The notes under the pieces are model-generated. The model ran no database searches. It was not told the origin of the DNA and saw only the letters and a list, made by a program, of their open reading frames with translations. Both the position numbers and the translations under genes were made by a program. Below are positions 37,206-46,154 of a stretch of DNA of 64,000 bases, piece after piece. Positions within the stretch are counted from its first letter, which is position 1. Each line of letters begins with the position of its first letter. Source of the stretch: Bacteroidota bacterium (GTDB lineage Bacteria; Bacteroidota; Ignavibacteria; Kapaibacteriales; HRBIN21); the NCBI GenBank assembly GCA_030550395.1, contig JAUQPL010000001.1:255795-319794 (forward strand), given 5' to 3'.

Positions 37206-37211
37206 GGTTCT

Positions 37212-37934
37212 CTACCGCGGTATCGGACGTTCTTCCTCGGAAGGCTCTGGAGGTTGGATAGTAGAGTTTTCCCCCGGAGCTGGGCGACGGCGGGGCGCAC
37301 GGCGACGTTGCTCCTCCGCAACACCGCCCTGCCGCTGCTTTTCCAACTGCTCAATCTGTTGCTGCTGCTGGACTTCCAGCTCCCGGGTCTCTACCCCCAA
37401 ACGTTTGAGCACCTTGACAGTCAAATCGAACTTTGGGTTTGCAAAAACCAGCGGATGACGACTTTTGTCCCACACGAAATCGTATCCCTCCGCAATGGCA
37501 ACCTCTTGGACAGCAGCGAAGATTTTTGCTTCAACAGGCTGGTAAATCGCTGCTGCAGCCGAGTCATAACGTCCACCAGGGGCAAAGCACTGCCGGAAGA
37601 AATTTTCCCGCTGTCTCCGCAGGTTCTGCAGTTCCGTTTCCTTCTGCTTCTGCTCCTCATCCGTCCAAATGAGGCGATTCTTCCGAATCTCCTCCTCCAG
37701 TTGAGTCATCTGTCTACCCATCTCCTCTAAGGTTCGCTGCCACTCATCGGAAAGCGAACGAAGGCGCTGCTCAGCTTGCTGCCACTCAGGGAAACGTTTA
37801 CGGATCTCCTCCGAGCTGATGAAGCCCACACGAGCCGTCCCGACACTGAAGAGCTGCTCCAATTGCTTCAACTGTCCCCACGACGGCACACCGCTTGCCA
37901 TGGAGAGCAGAAGCATCCACGCTATGCGCTTCAT
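37212..37934 (-). CDS. OmpH/Skp-family periplasmic chaperone, second copy
   Basis: The 240-residue protein has a signal peptide MKRIAWMLLLSMASGVPSWG and a Skp/OmpH core. That core starts VGFISSEEIRKRFPEWQQA, continues as a long charged coiled coil and ends at EGYDFVWDKS. A Gln-rich stretch and an Arg/Pro-rich tail extend beyond the usual domain. Skp proteins hold unfolded outer-membrane proteins on the way to BamA. It overlaps the first copy by 4 bases. Confidence 0.88.
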   Translation of the reverse strand: MKRIAWMLLLSMASGVPSWGQLKQLEQLFSVGTARVGFISSEEIRKRFPEWQQAEQRLRSLSDEWQRTLEEMGRQMTQLEEEIRKNRLIWTDEEQKQKETELQNLRRQRENFFRQCFAPGGRYDSAAAAIYQPVEAKIFAAVQEVAIAEGYDFVWDKSRHPLVFANPKFDLTVKVLKRLGVETRELEVQQQQQIEQLEKQRQGGVAEEQRRRAPRRRPAPGENSTIQPPEPSEEERPIPR

Positions 37935-38488
37935 TGCTGCCCCCGCTTGAGTCGGTCTAACACACGATAGGTCAAGTCAATACGATCCTCCGCAAAGAGC
38001 ACCGATGGGCTGGAGCGATCCAGGACAATGTGGAAATTCTCCTCGCGGGCGATGGCACGAATTGCCTCCTGCACTCGTGTACGCAGAGGTTGGAGCAATT
38101 GCTCCCGCAACCGTACCAGTTCCCCCGTAACCCCAAACTTATCCTCTTGGTACTGCAAGTAGTACTCTTGGAGTTGTCGCAGCGCTTCCTCCTCTTTCGA
38201 TTTGGCCTCAGGAGTGAGAATCGCCTCCCGCTTACGGTACTCTTCCAGCCGCTTCTCCAGCTCCGAGCGGAGTTGCGTCAGGGTATCCCGAAACCGTTGT
38301 GCCGTCTCATTCAAACGTTGATCAATCTGGGCTGCCTCGGGCAACTGACGTACGAGTGTCTCTAAATCGACCACGGCTACTCGTATTTCCATCCCCGCAA
38401 CCGAGGCAGATGTCCGCCGTTGCGACTGTGCCGAAAGCACTGAAAAGCACAAAACGGTGCTCCAGAATGCTAATCCGAGCATACGCAT
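37931..38488 (-). CDS. OmpH/Skp-family periplasmic chaperone, first copy
   Basis: The 185-residue protein has a signal peptide (MRMLGLAFWSTVLCFSVLSA) and a Skp core of usual length. It reads VAVVDLETLVRQLPEAAQID, a coiled coil rich in Glu, Arg and Gln, and ENFHIVLDRSSPSVLFA. It follows bamA by 21 bases and overlaps the second copy as ATGA. Tandem skp genes after bamA are common in Bacteroidota. Confidence 0.9.
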   Translation of the reverse strand: MRMLGLAFWSTVLCFSVLSAQSQRRTSASVAGMEIRVAVVDLETLVRQLPEAAQIDQRLNETAQRFRDTLTQLRSELEKRLEEYRKREAILTPEAKSKEEEALRQLQEYYLQYQEDKFGVTGELVRLREQLLQPLRTRVQEAIRAIAREENFHIVLDRSSPSVLFAEDRIDLTYRVLDRLKRGQQ

Positions 38489-38509
38489 TGTTCCATCTCC
38501 TGTGTAGAA

Positions 38510-40858
38510 TTACCGACCCAATTGGAAGTGGAAGTTCCAGCCCGAGCGAGGTTGATGAGGGCGCGCCGGATCAAAGCCATAGGCATAGTCAAAACCTAAA
38601 AGCCCTAAGGGGAGCAAGAGGATGCGCAACCCTATTCCGGCAGAGCGCTTCAGCTCAAAGGGATCCGTCCGCCAAAGGTTTTGCCATACATTCCCCGCCT
38701 CGGCAAAGGTTAACACGTAAACCGGCATTGGGTTGAGCGTAATAGCATAGCGCAACTCCACAGTATGCCGTGCCATAACCGTTCCACCCCCTGGCGGACC
38801 GATACTTTGGTCAGGATATCCTCGCAACGGTGTCACGTTGAATCCTCCCAAGCCACTTCCCCCCATGCGGTAGAACTCAATGGCTGGGATTGTCGTATCG
38901 GAATGCAGCCCTCTGAGATACCCGATTTCGGTGGACAGGTACAACACCAAACGCTCGGTCAGCTCCGGCCCCCACAGAGGGGCTGCAAATTCCGCCGAGA
39001 CACCTACTTTGAGGTAGTCCGTACTGCCAATACCAAGGGCTCCAAAGGCACATTTCGTAGTCAAACTCAGCCGAGAGCCGCTCGTGGGGAAGATGAGACT
39101 ATTGAAGCTGAGGCGGCTGAGGGTTTGCCGCAAACTCACCTCCGTCGTGATCCCCCTGCGGTAGAGTCCTTCACTACTTTGCTGGTTATTGCGCTGGACA
39201 ACCAACTGCCAATCGCCTCGGAAATAATCGTCGGGAAAGCGAAAGCGGCGTCCTACGTTCAGGGCTATTCCCCTTTGCCGGAGAGAATAACTGTACTGGT
39301 AGCGAGTGTCGTATACATTGAAGCCCACCGTCGTCGGTTCGTCAAAGAGCCATGGCTCCGTGAACCCAAGGGACAACTGTTGCATGTAACCGATTGCCGT
39401 AGCCTCCCAATTAAAAGTGAATACCTGCCCAGCGCCTCCCCGAAAAGGCTCCGTAAGGGAAAAATTGTTGAAAGCAAGCCCGATAGACCCCGTTAGCCCA
39501 ATGCCTTGAGCAATCCCGATAGAGGCATTCAAGACATCGGTGGAACGCTCCTCTACCCGGTAAACAAGGTCCACTTCGGTATCACTGACCCAGCGGATAT
39601 CCGGACGCAATGCCTCTGGATTGAAGTAATTGAGCACACCCAAAGCACGGATGCTCCGAATGATGGCCGCACGGCTGAAATAGTCCCCAGGGAACGTGTA
39701 GAGCTCCCGCCGAATAACTTTATCCTTCGTCTTCGTATTGCCCACGATATCTATCCGGCGGATACGGTACCGCTGCCGTTCGTAGATCCGCACCAGAATA
39801 TCTACTGAATCTGGCGCTACCCGCTGCTCTTCTTTCACGAACTCGGCGCTCAGGTATCCGTTGTCCAAGTACAAAGCAGCAACGTCGCTTTGGTCCTCAT
39901 TGCCACGGAGATTTTTCTCAAAGCGCTCCACATCGTAGAGGTCTCCACGGCGGAACTGAAGGCGCTGTCGGATCACCTCTGCGGGGAAAACAGTGTTGCC
40001 AACAAGATGAATGTTGCGCACGTAGTATGGCTGACCCTCCGATAGCCAGAGTGTAATTGTCGTACGCCCTGTTGCCGTATCTGTGGCAACGCTATCGCGG
40101 AGGATTTCGGCATCCAGGAATCCGTTCCGACGGTAAAGCTGAAGGAGGCGTTGTTTATCCTCCTCGTATTCCCGAGGATCGTATCGTGCCGAACGCCAGA
40201 ACTGCCACCATGCCTTCGGAGCTGTCTTTTCAAAGGCTTTCCGCAATTGGCTTGCACTCAGCTTTTGATTGCCCACAAAGTGCAGCGCAACAACCGTCGG
40301 CTCTGGCCCCTCAACGAGGCGAACCCGGAGGTTTGCATAACCGGCTGTGTCTGTCGGTTCACGAACGACTTCAATATCCCGCAGGGTCACCTTCTCCTTC
40401 CGATAGAGCTGCTCGACGGACAACCGAATACGGTGGAGTACCTCCAGGGAGAGAATATCTCCGGGAGAGCGAGCCACGGCTTCGCGCACCCGACTTTCGG
40501 AAACCCGCCGGGCTCCCTCAATGAGGAGTGCCTTCAGCCGTGGGAATTCCTCTACCCGTATTAGCAGCGCTACCCCCAGCGGGGTCACCTTCTCGGCAAT
40601 GATCTCCACGTGAGCAAACTGTCCGCGCTGCATGAGGACACGGAGGGCACGCTGGATTTTCTCACCTCCCAGTGTAATCTCCTCCCCGGGTCGGAGCCCC
40701 GACAGTAGCACAACCGTTTGCGGGTCTGCAAATCGCGTACCCTCCACACGCACAGAGAGAATACGCATAGTCGGCGCCGACGTCTGTCCCCAAAGAGAGC
40801 CGGCCGCTATCAGGAGGAGGGTCACAATACTACTGTGCCAGGGTGGACTCCACCTCAT
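38510..40858 (-). CDS. bamA: Outer-membrane protein assembly factor BamA
   Basis: The 782-residue Omp85 protein has a signal peptide (LLLIAAGSLWGQ), a string of POTRA domains to about residue 430 (ILSVRVEGTRFADPQTV, VALHFVGNQKLSASQLRKAF, VRNIHLVGNTVFPAEVI, IRRIDIVGNTKTKDKVIRR), and a 16-strand barrel. It inserts beta-barrels into the outer membrane. The protein ends HFQLGR rather than with the usual terminal aromatic residue. Its start overlaps uppS by 29 bases; a later start would lose the signal peptide. Confidence 0.95.
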   Translation of the reverse strand: MRWSPPWHSSIVTLLLIAAGSLWGQTSAPTMRILSVRVEGTRFADPQTVVLLSGLRPGEEITLGGEKIQRALRVLMQRGQFAHVEIIAEKVTPLGVALLIRVEEFPRLKALLIEGARRVSESRVREAVARSPGDILSLEVLHRIRLSVEQLYRKEKVTLRDIEVVREPTDTAGYANLRVRLVEGPEPTVVALHFVGNQKLSASQLRKAFEKTAPKAWWQFWRSARYDPREYEEDKQRLLQLYRRNGFLDAEILRDSVATDTATGRTTITLWLSEGQPYYVRNIHLVGNTVFPAEVIRQRLQFRRGDLYDVERFEKNLRGNEDQSDVAALYLDNGYLSAEFVKEEQRVAPDSVDILVRIYERQRYRIRRIDIVGNTKTKDKVIRRELYTFPGDYFSRAAIIRSIRALGVLNYFNPEALRPDIRWVSDTEVDLVYRVEERSTDVLNASIGIAQGIGLTGSIGLAFNNFSLTEPFRGGAGQVFTFNWEATAIGYMQQLSLGFTEPWLFDEPTTVGFNVYDTRYQYSYSLRQRGIALNVGRRFRFPDDYFRGDWQLVVQRNNQQSSEGLYRRGITTEVSLRQTLSRLSFNSLIFPTSGSRLSLTTKCAFGALGIGSTDYLKVGVSAEFAAPLWGPELTERLVLYLSTEIGYLRGLHSDTTIPAIEFYRMGGSGLGGFNVTPLRGYPDQSIGPPGGGTVMARHTVELRYAITLNPMPVYVLTFAEAGNVWQNLWRTDPFELKRSAGIGLRILLLPLGLLGFDYAYGFDPARPHQPRSGWNFHFQLGR

Positions 40859-41684
40859 TGAGAAGCTCCTCTAACTGCATCCAGAGTGCATCAGCAAGAT
40901 GTTGAGTTCGTCGTTGTTCAGGCGTCATCCCAAATCGTCGTTCCCGGCGAACGTAATCCAAAAGAGCCCGGTAGAAGGCACAGCGCCGAAAATCCGGCCA
41001 ATACAAGTCGCTGATGTAAATCTCTGCATACGCGCTCTCCCACAGGAGAAAATTGCTCAGACGCATCTCACCACTGGTCCGAATAATGAGGTCGGGATCA
41101 GGCAAATCCCGGGTCACCAAGTAGGACGCAAAACGTTCATCGGTAATGTCCTCCGGAGAAAGCTTCCCACGACGGACATCAATGGCAATAAGCTGCACAG
41201 CACGGACGATATCCCAGCGTCCGCTATAGCTCAATGCCAACGTCAGTGTTAGCCCCGTATTCTGCGCCGTTGCCTCTATCGTACGATAGAGCACACGCTG
41301 CACGCGCTGCGGCAGTGCATTGAGCTTGCCGATAGCCCGAAGACGGATGTTATAACGCTGCAACTGGGGCAGCTCCTGCCACAGATAATGCCGGAGCAGT
41401 TGCATCAGGGCAAGGATTTCCGAACGTGGCCGACGCCAGTTTTCCATAGAAAAGGCATACAGCGTCAGGTACGGGATGCCTAATTGGACTGCAACTTGGA
41501 CCACTTCCCGCACACTCTGAATCCCCTGCCGGTGCCCCTCCACTCGAGGGAGCCCCCGATCCTGTGCCCATCGCCCATTGCCATCCATGATGATAGCAAC
41601 GTGCTGCGGCAAGCGTCCACATAAGCGCAGCAATTCCTGCAGCCGTTGTTCTGCCGTAAGCAGTGATGAGTCCCACTCGCTCAT
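40830..41684 (-). CDS. uppS: Isoprenyl transferase (undecaprenyl diphosphate synthase)
   Basis: The 284-residue cis-prenyltransferase has HVAIIMDGNGRWAQDRGLPR (catalytic Asp near 34), RVEGHRQGIQSVREVV, TLYAFSMENWRRP and DLIIRTSGEMRLSNFLLWE. It makes the lipid carrier for peptidoglycan and O-antigen. It is the first gene of the envelope operon; a TAAGTTTG promoter element lies about 36 bases upstream. The 3' end overlaps bamA by 29 bases. Confidence 0.96.
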   Translation of the reverse strand: MSEWDSSLLTAEQRLQELLRLCGRLPQHVAIIMDGNGRWAQDRGLPRVEGHRQGIQSVREVVQVAVQLGIPYLTLYAFSMENWRRPRSEILALMQLLRHYLWQELPQLQRYNIRLRAIGKLNALPQRVQRVLYRTIEATAQNTGLTLTLALSYSGRWDIVRAVQLIAIDVRRGKLSPEDITDERFASYLVTRDLPDPDLIIRTSGEMRLSNFLLWESAYAEIYISDLYWPDFRRCAFYRALLDYVRRERRFGMTPEQRRTQHLADALWMQLEELLNEVESTLAQ

Positions 41685-41719
41685 TTCCCTAAGCTCTCCA
41701 AGGCGTTTTTAACAAGCTG

Positions 41720-41727
41720 CAAACTTA
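41720..41727 (-). promoter_or_regulatory. Putative -7 element for the uppS-bamA-lpx operon
   Basis: The minus strand reads TAAGTTTG, matching TAnnTTTG, in the 166-base divergent gap. A TTTG lies 13 bases upstream, closer than usual. Confidence 0.45.
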
Positions 41728-41771
41728 CAGCGAAGCTCCCCAAACCTCCCCAGGGGCTGCAAGGATGCCGT

Positions 41772-41779
41772 TAACTTTG
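41772..41779 (+). promoter_or_regulatory. Putative -7 element for the glycosyltransferase gene
   Basis: TAACTTTG lies 71 bases before the ATG at 41851, facing away from the uppS promoter element 45 bases to its left. No -33 TTTG is clear. Confidence 0.42.
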
Positions 41780-41850
41780 TAATCCCAATACCTACACACT
41801 ATCGCCGTTTGCCGCTCGGAGCAGAGTAGTCTCGCTATGGCTGACAGCCA

Positions 41851-42741
41851 ATGGGCATCTTTATCAGCGGCTTTTCCTTTGTGCGCAATGCTATTCAATA
41901 CGACTACCCTGTCGTTGAATCGCTGCGCTCGTTGCTGGGAATCTGCGACGAAGTTGTCGTTGCTGTTGGGGATTCTGAGGATGGAACCTTAGAAGCCATA
42001 GAAAGCATTGGGGATCCACGACTCCGCATCCTCCATACCCACTGGGAAAAGACAGAACCAGGCTGGCGTGTGTTTGCCGAACAAACCCAATTAGCCCTCA
42101 ACGCCTGCCGAGGAGTATGGTGTATCTACCTTCAGGCAGACGAAGTCCTCCATGAACGGGACTACGAGACGCTCCGCCGTGCAATGGAAGAAGCTTGCCT
42201 CGACAAGCGCGTGGAGGCATTCGTGCTCCAGTACTACCACTTCTACGGCAGTTACGATTATATCGGCGTTGGGCGGCAGTGGTACCGACGCGAAGTCCGC
42301 ATCGTTCGCAATACTGGAGATGTCATCTCCTGGGGTGATGCTCAAGGCTTTCGCAAGCAACTCCCCAACGGGAAATGCCGTCGGTTATGGGCACGCCAGT
42401 TACCCGTCCATGTCTACCATTACGGCTGGGTTCGCCCGCCCTATGTCATGATGCAAAAGCTGCGAGCCCAGCACCGCTTCTGGCACGACGACGAGTGGAT
42501 TGAGCATCGCTTTCCCGCAGGAGAACCTTTTGACTACCGCTCAGCATATGCCGTCCAACGCTTCATGGGAACACACCCGGCAGTCATGCAAGAACGTATC
42601 GCCCGTGCACAAGGGTGGACGCAATTCTTCGATCCTTCGCATCTTCCAAAAGCCCCACTCCACATCCGCATCAGCGATTGGATAGAAAAGCTAACGGGCT
42701 GGCGTGTGGGCGAATACCGTAACTTTCGCCTTCTACGCTGA
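41851..42741 (+). CDS. Family 2 glycosyltransferase
   Basis: The 296-residue protein opens with a GT-A nucleotide-sugar fold (SGFSFVRNAIQYDYPVVESL, CDEVVVAVGDSEDGTLEAI) and has WCIYLQADEVLHE in place of the DXD segment. Unlike classical GT2 members it then has a PxHxYHYGWV pattern and a conserved WHDDEWIEH. Substrate is unknown; a role in surface polysaccharide is likely given the neighbours. The first four-residue block after the ATG fits the fold, and no better start is seen. The 3' end overlaps convergent ispH by 9 bases. Confidence 0.83.
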   Translation: MGIFISGFSFVRNAIQYDYPVVESLRSLLGICDEVVVAVGDSEDGTLEAIESIGDPRLRILHTHWEKTEPGWRVFAEQTQLALNACRGVWCIYLQADEVLHERDYETLRRAMEEACLDKRVEAFVLQYYHFYGSYDYIGVGRQWYRREVRIVRNTGDVISWGDAQGFRKQLPNGKCRRLWARQLPVHVYHYGWVRPPYVMMQKLRAQHRFWHDDEWIEHRFPAGEPFDYRSAYAVQRFMGTHPAVMQERIARAQGWTQFFDPSHLPKAPLHIRISDWIEKLTGWRVGEYRNFRLLR

Positions 42742-43644
42742 CTGCCCGAACCTCTGCCGGATATACCGAGCCACCTCCTGCATGTACCACTGCGGTGTAC
42801 TAGTGGCCCCAGTGATACCGACTGAACCAACCCCTTCAAACCAGCTCTCCTGCAGTTCCTCTATGGACTCAATGAAGTAGGTCCTGGGGTTCACCGAACG
42901 GCAGACCTCGGATAGGACACGCCCATTAGAAGAAGCTCGTCCGGCAACGAAGATGACGACATCATGAGCCGCAGCAAAGGCGCGCAAATGCTGCTCCCGT
43001 CCCGACACCTGTCCGCAGATAGTATCCTTGGCGTGGAATTTTCCAGAAACTCGCTCCGGCTCCTCAACGACGAGCTGTCGAATTCGCTGTCGGAGTGCTT
43101 CTGCAAGCTTAGAAAAGGCTTCCTTGTCCATCGTTGTCTGTGAAAAGAGGACCGTCGGACGCGCAAGGTCCACCCGCTGTAGGGCATCATCGATACTGGA
43201 CACAATCAGGCACTCTCCATTACAAACGCCGCGGACCCCTATCATCTCGGGATGTTCTGCCTTGCCGAAGATGACAATTTGGTACCCCTGGAGATAAAAC
43301 TTGCGCACCCGCTCTTGGAGCTTTGCCACAATCGGACAGGTAGCGTCGATGAGCTCAATACCAAGCTGCCATGCTTGTCTATACGTGCTCGGGGGCTCGC
43401 CATGCGCTCGGATCAACACGCGAGCCCCTTGACGCACAACTTCAGGCAACTGCTCATGGGTAATGGTTCGTAATCCCAACCGCTCTAAGCGCTCGATCTC
43501 GCGCGGATTGTGAATGATTTGACCGAGCACATAGACCGGTTGCCCCTGCTGGAGGTTTTCCTCTGCGATCTGGATAGTGCGAATCACCCCCCAACAGAAA
43601 CCAGCCTGCGGGTCAACCTGGACACGCATCGGCCATGAGCTCAT
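42733..43644 (-). CDS. ispH: 4-hydroxy-3-methylbut-2-enyl diphosphate reductase
   Basis: The 303-residue iron-sulfur enzyme has three conserved cluster cysteines: AGFCWGV near residue 17, IDATCPIV near 104, and DTICGQVSGRE near 206. HGEPPSTYRQA, FSQTTMDKEAF and GITGATSTPQWYM follow the family. It performs the last MEP-pathway step, giving IPP and DMAPP. An internal ATG gives MRVQVDPQAG as an alternative start. It directly follows cmk, a widely seen pairing. Confidence 0.95.
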   Translation of the reverse strand: MSSWPMRVQVDPQAGFCWGVIRTIQIAEENLQQGQPVYVLGQIIHNPREIERLERLGLRTITHEQLPEVVRQGARVLIRAHGEPPSTYRQAWQLGIELIDATCPIVAKLQERVRKFYLQGYQIVIFGKAEHPEMIGVRGVCNGECLIVSSIDDALQRVDLARPTVLFSQTTMDKEAFSKLAEALRQRIRQLVVEEPERVSGKFHAKDTICGQVSGREQHLRAFAAAHDVVIFVAGRASSNGRVLSEVCRSVNPRTYFIESIEELQESWFEGVGSVGITGATSTPQWYMQEVARYIRQRFGQSA

Positions 43645-44364
43645 TTATTCAGGTTCAGCGCAGGAAGACGCCGACTCAGGGCGAGTATTGCACAATCTCT
43701 GGCGCACCAATTCCAGGACGCGCTCTGTCTGCTCTTCAATAGTCAGCTCCGTGGTATCAATGACTACGGCATCTGGAGCACATTGGAGGGGGCTGTCCGC
43801 TCGGTGAGAATCTAACTCATCGCGACGCTGGAGTTCTGCCGCTACTTCCTGTTCGGTGATGGCAATACCATAGGCACGGAGTTCTTGCAGTCGGCGGCGA
43901 GCCCGTACGGGAAGGGAAGCCGTCAGGAACACCTTGACCTCCGCCTCAGGGAAGACAACCGTTCCGATATCCCGTCCATCCATAACGACTCCACCGTGTC
44001 GTCCCAATCGGCGCTGTTCCTCCACCAGGAAACGACGCACAGCGGGGAAGGAACTGACAAGGCTTACCCACCGGGTTACCTCAGGTAAGCGAAGAGCCTC
44101 CGTTACATCCTCTCCACTGAGCAGCGTACGTTGTCCTTGTAGGGAGGGCACCAGCTCAATGCGCAGATGGGGCAACACTCGGGCGACATGTTCCTCCTCT
44201 ATTGGGATACCGGCCCGGAGAACTGCTAAGGTCACCGCTCTGTACATTGCCCCGGTGTCAATATAGAGATAGCCCAAGCGCTCGGCAACACGACGTGCTG
44301 TGGTGCTCTTTCCAGCTCCTGCTGGACCGTCAATAGCGATGATCAGTCCGCGCTTGCAGCTCAT
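43645..44364 (-). CDS. cmk: Cytidylate kinase
   Basis: The 239-residue protein starts near IIAIDGPAGAGKSTTARRVA, the Walker A. It has YLYIDTGAMYRAVTL, DVTEALRLPEVTRWVSLVSS and DGRDIGTVVFPEAEVKVFLT, all CMP-kinase hallmarks. It phosphorylates CMP and dCMP. A longer opening runs to 44505 through the neighbouring HAD gene; ATG at 44364 is the normal start. It overlaps the HAD gene by 35 bases. Confidence 0.94.
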   Translation of the reverse strand: MSCKRGLIIAIDGPAGAGKSTTARRVAERLGYLYIDTGAMYRAVTLAVLRAGIPIEEEHVARVLPHLRIELVPSLQGQRTLLSGEDVTEALRLPEVTRWVSLVSSFPAVRRFLVEEQRRLGRHGGVVMDGRDIGTVVFPEAEVKVFLTASLPVRARRRLQELRAYGIAITEQEVAAELQRRDELDSHRADSPLQCAPDAVVIDTTELTIEEQTERVLELVRQRLCNTRPESASSCAEPE

Positions 44365-45043
44365 AGAGGACACGCAAAAAGGTAACCGAATCCTGGAGGG
44401 TAGGCAAGACGACCGTTGCCCCGGCAGCGTGCAATGCGGAAGCATCAAATGGACCCGTACAAACGGCAACACAGGGTATTCCCCACGCATGGGCACAGAG
44501 GACATCGCGAGGGGAATCCCCTACCAGCACTGTCCGCTCCGGACGTACCGGAAGGCCCTGCATCCGCGCCCGCTGCCACACAATGGGCACCAATCGGGCT
44601 CGCTCCCAATGGTCTGAACCAAATGCACCAACCCTGAAAAACGGCGCAATCCCGGCACACCGCAGTTTCCAGGCAGCTATCGGCTGCAAATTTCCCGTCA
44701 ATACTCCTACCGTCACCACAGGGAGCGTGACAAGGTGAGAGAGAAGCTCCCTTACTCCCGGCAACACGTCCACATCGCTGGGATGCACCCAGTGGGCATG
44801 TGCCCGCACGTATGTCCGGAAAAACAGCCTTCGGTGCTCCTGGATTGCCTCCTTGCTCCAACCACATAAAGTGGCGGTATCAGCAAAAATTTGCCAATCG
44901 GTCTTCCCCGCCAGATCCTCTAACCACTCCTGCGGAACTGAGCGACGGAGTACTGTGCCAAGAGCTTCCCGGAGCGCGGCCCGAACAGGTTGCCGCCGTA
45001 CCTGAAGGAGCGTACCATCCACATCAAACAGGAGAAGCCACAT
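44330..45043 (-). CDS. HAD-superfamily phosphatase (phosphoglycolate-phosphatase-like)
   Basis: The 237-residue protein has the HAD motifs FDVDGTLLQV at the start, LTGN near the middle, and VGDSPRDVLCAHAWGI near the C-terminus. Its cap region is alpha-helical as in Gph/PGMB-type phosphatases. The substrate is not predictable. ATG at 45043 (MWLLLFDVDGTLL) is preferred to an opening at 45178 that would overlap ychF. It sits 16 bases after ychF. Confidence 0.85.
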   Translation of the reverse strand: MWLLLFDVDGTLLQVRRQPVRAALREALGTVLRRSVPQEWLEDLAGKTDWQIFADTATLCGWSKEAIQEHRRLFFRTYVRAHAHWVHPSDVDVLPGVRELLSHLVTLPVVTVGVLTGNLQPIAAWKLRCAGIAPFFRVGAFGSDHWERARLVPIVWQRARMQGLPVRPERTVLVGDSPRDVLCAHAWGIPCVAVCTGPFDASALHAAGATVVLPTLQDSVTFLRVLYELQARTDHRY

Positions 45044-45059
45044 GGAAGGTCCCAACCTC

Positions 45060-46154
45060 TCATAGGGCTGAGCGAAAATACAGGATGTCGCCGTCGGTAA
45101 CCCTATAGTCCCGTCCTTCCCGGCGATATCGTCCGGCGCGACGGACAGCCTCTTCAGAGCCGTAATGGCGAAGGTCATCCACCGTCATCACCTCCACTGC
45201 AATAAAGCCGCGCTGGAAATCGCTATGGACGACACCGGCTGCCTCTGGCGCCGAAGTCCCTTCAGGAACCAGCCATGCCCGAACTTCTCGTCCACCGACC
45301 ACAGTAAAGAAGGTCACCAACCGCAAAAGGCGCAGCGTCTCCTTCAACAGGCGCACACTTCCCAACTCCTCCATCCCCAGAGCTTGGAGAAACTCCCGGC
45401 GTTCCTCCTCCGGAAAGGCAAGAAGTTCTGCCTCCCACCCAAGGGCAATGGGAACAACAGGAGCATGACGTTCGGATGCCCACCGACAGAGCTGCTCGTA
45501 CCATTGCCGTGCACTCGGCGATCCATCCACGTTGGCTATGTACAGCACGGGCTTATCCGTCAGCAGATTCCAGCTACGGAGCACAGCATGACTCCACTCA
45601 GGCTTTGGAAAGCTACGAACCGGTTGTCCCTGGGCAAGGTGTTCCCGGAGCAACTCCACCAGTTCTGCTTCACGTTGCTCTGGCTCATTGGCACTGCTCC
45701 GCAGACGTTTCTGCAACACCTGCCAACGCCGCTCCACTGTTTCCATGTCCTTCAACAACAGCTCCATCTCCACAATCTCCGCATCCCGACATGGCTCAAC
45801 GGAGCCATAAATGTGCGTCACCTCCGGCTCCTCAAAGCACCGGACAACATGCCACAAAAGATCCACCTCCCGAATATGTGCCAGAAACTGATTCCCCAAT
45901 CCTTCCCCTTGGGAAGCCCCCCGAACTAAACCAGCAATATCCACAACCTGAAGGGTTGCCGGCGTCAGCCGCTGCGGGCGATAGAGTTCCCCCAACCACT
46001 GGAGTCGCTCATCGGCGATAGGAATAACTCCCACATGCGGCTCGAGAGTGCAGAAAGGATAGTTTGCTACTTCAGCACTCCCACCGGTCAGCGTGTTGTA
46101 GAGGAGGGACTTCCCGACATTGGGAAGTCCAACAATTCCGCAACTCCAGCTCAC
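45060..46154 (-). CDS. ychF: YchF-type GTPase/ATPase (OLA1 family)
   Basis: The 364-residue protein has G1 GLPNVGKSLLYN, DIAGLVRGASQGEGLGNQFL and HIREVDLLWHVVRCF. It has ANVDG in place of the usual guanine-specificity motif. The C-terminal TGS-like domain has GFIAVEVMTVDDL and YRVTDGDILYFRSAL. YchF binds ATP more than GTP and interacts with ribosomes. Start is GTG at 46154, overlapping the mfd stop as GTGA. Confidence 0.95.
   Translation of the reverse strand: MSWSCGIVGLPNVGKSLLYNTLTGGSAEVANYPFCTLEPHVGVIPIADERLQWLGELYRPQRLTPATLQVVDIAGLVRGASQGEGLGNQFLAHIREVDLLWHVVRCFEEPEVTHIYGSVEPCRDAEIVEMELLLKDMETVERRWQVLQKRLRSSANEPEQREAELVELLREHLAQGQPVRSFPKPEWSHAVLRSWNLLTDKPVLYIANVDGSPSARQWYEQLCRWASERHAPVVPIALGWEAELLAFPEEERREFLQALGMEELGSVRLLKETLRLLRLVTFFTVVGGREVRAWLVPEGTSAPEAAGVVHSDFQRGFIAVEVMTVDDLRHYGSEEAVRRAGRYRREGRDYRVTDGDILYFRSAL

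Noticed and set aside
37008-37730. A 240-codon plus-strand frame opposite lpxD and the second ompH gene
   Set aside because: Shadow of the conserved minus-strand genes; its Leu-rich translation comes from Gln/Lys/Glu-rich codons read in reverse.
45165-45929. A 254-codon plus-strand frame opposite ychF
   Set aside because: Antisense to a conserved gene and lacks any recognised motif.
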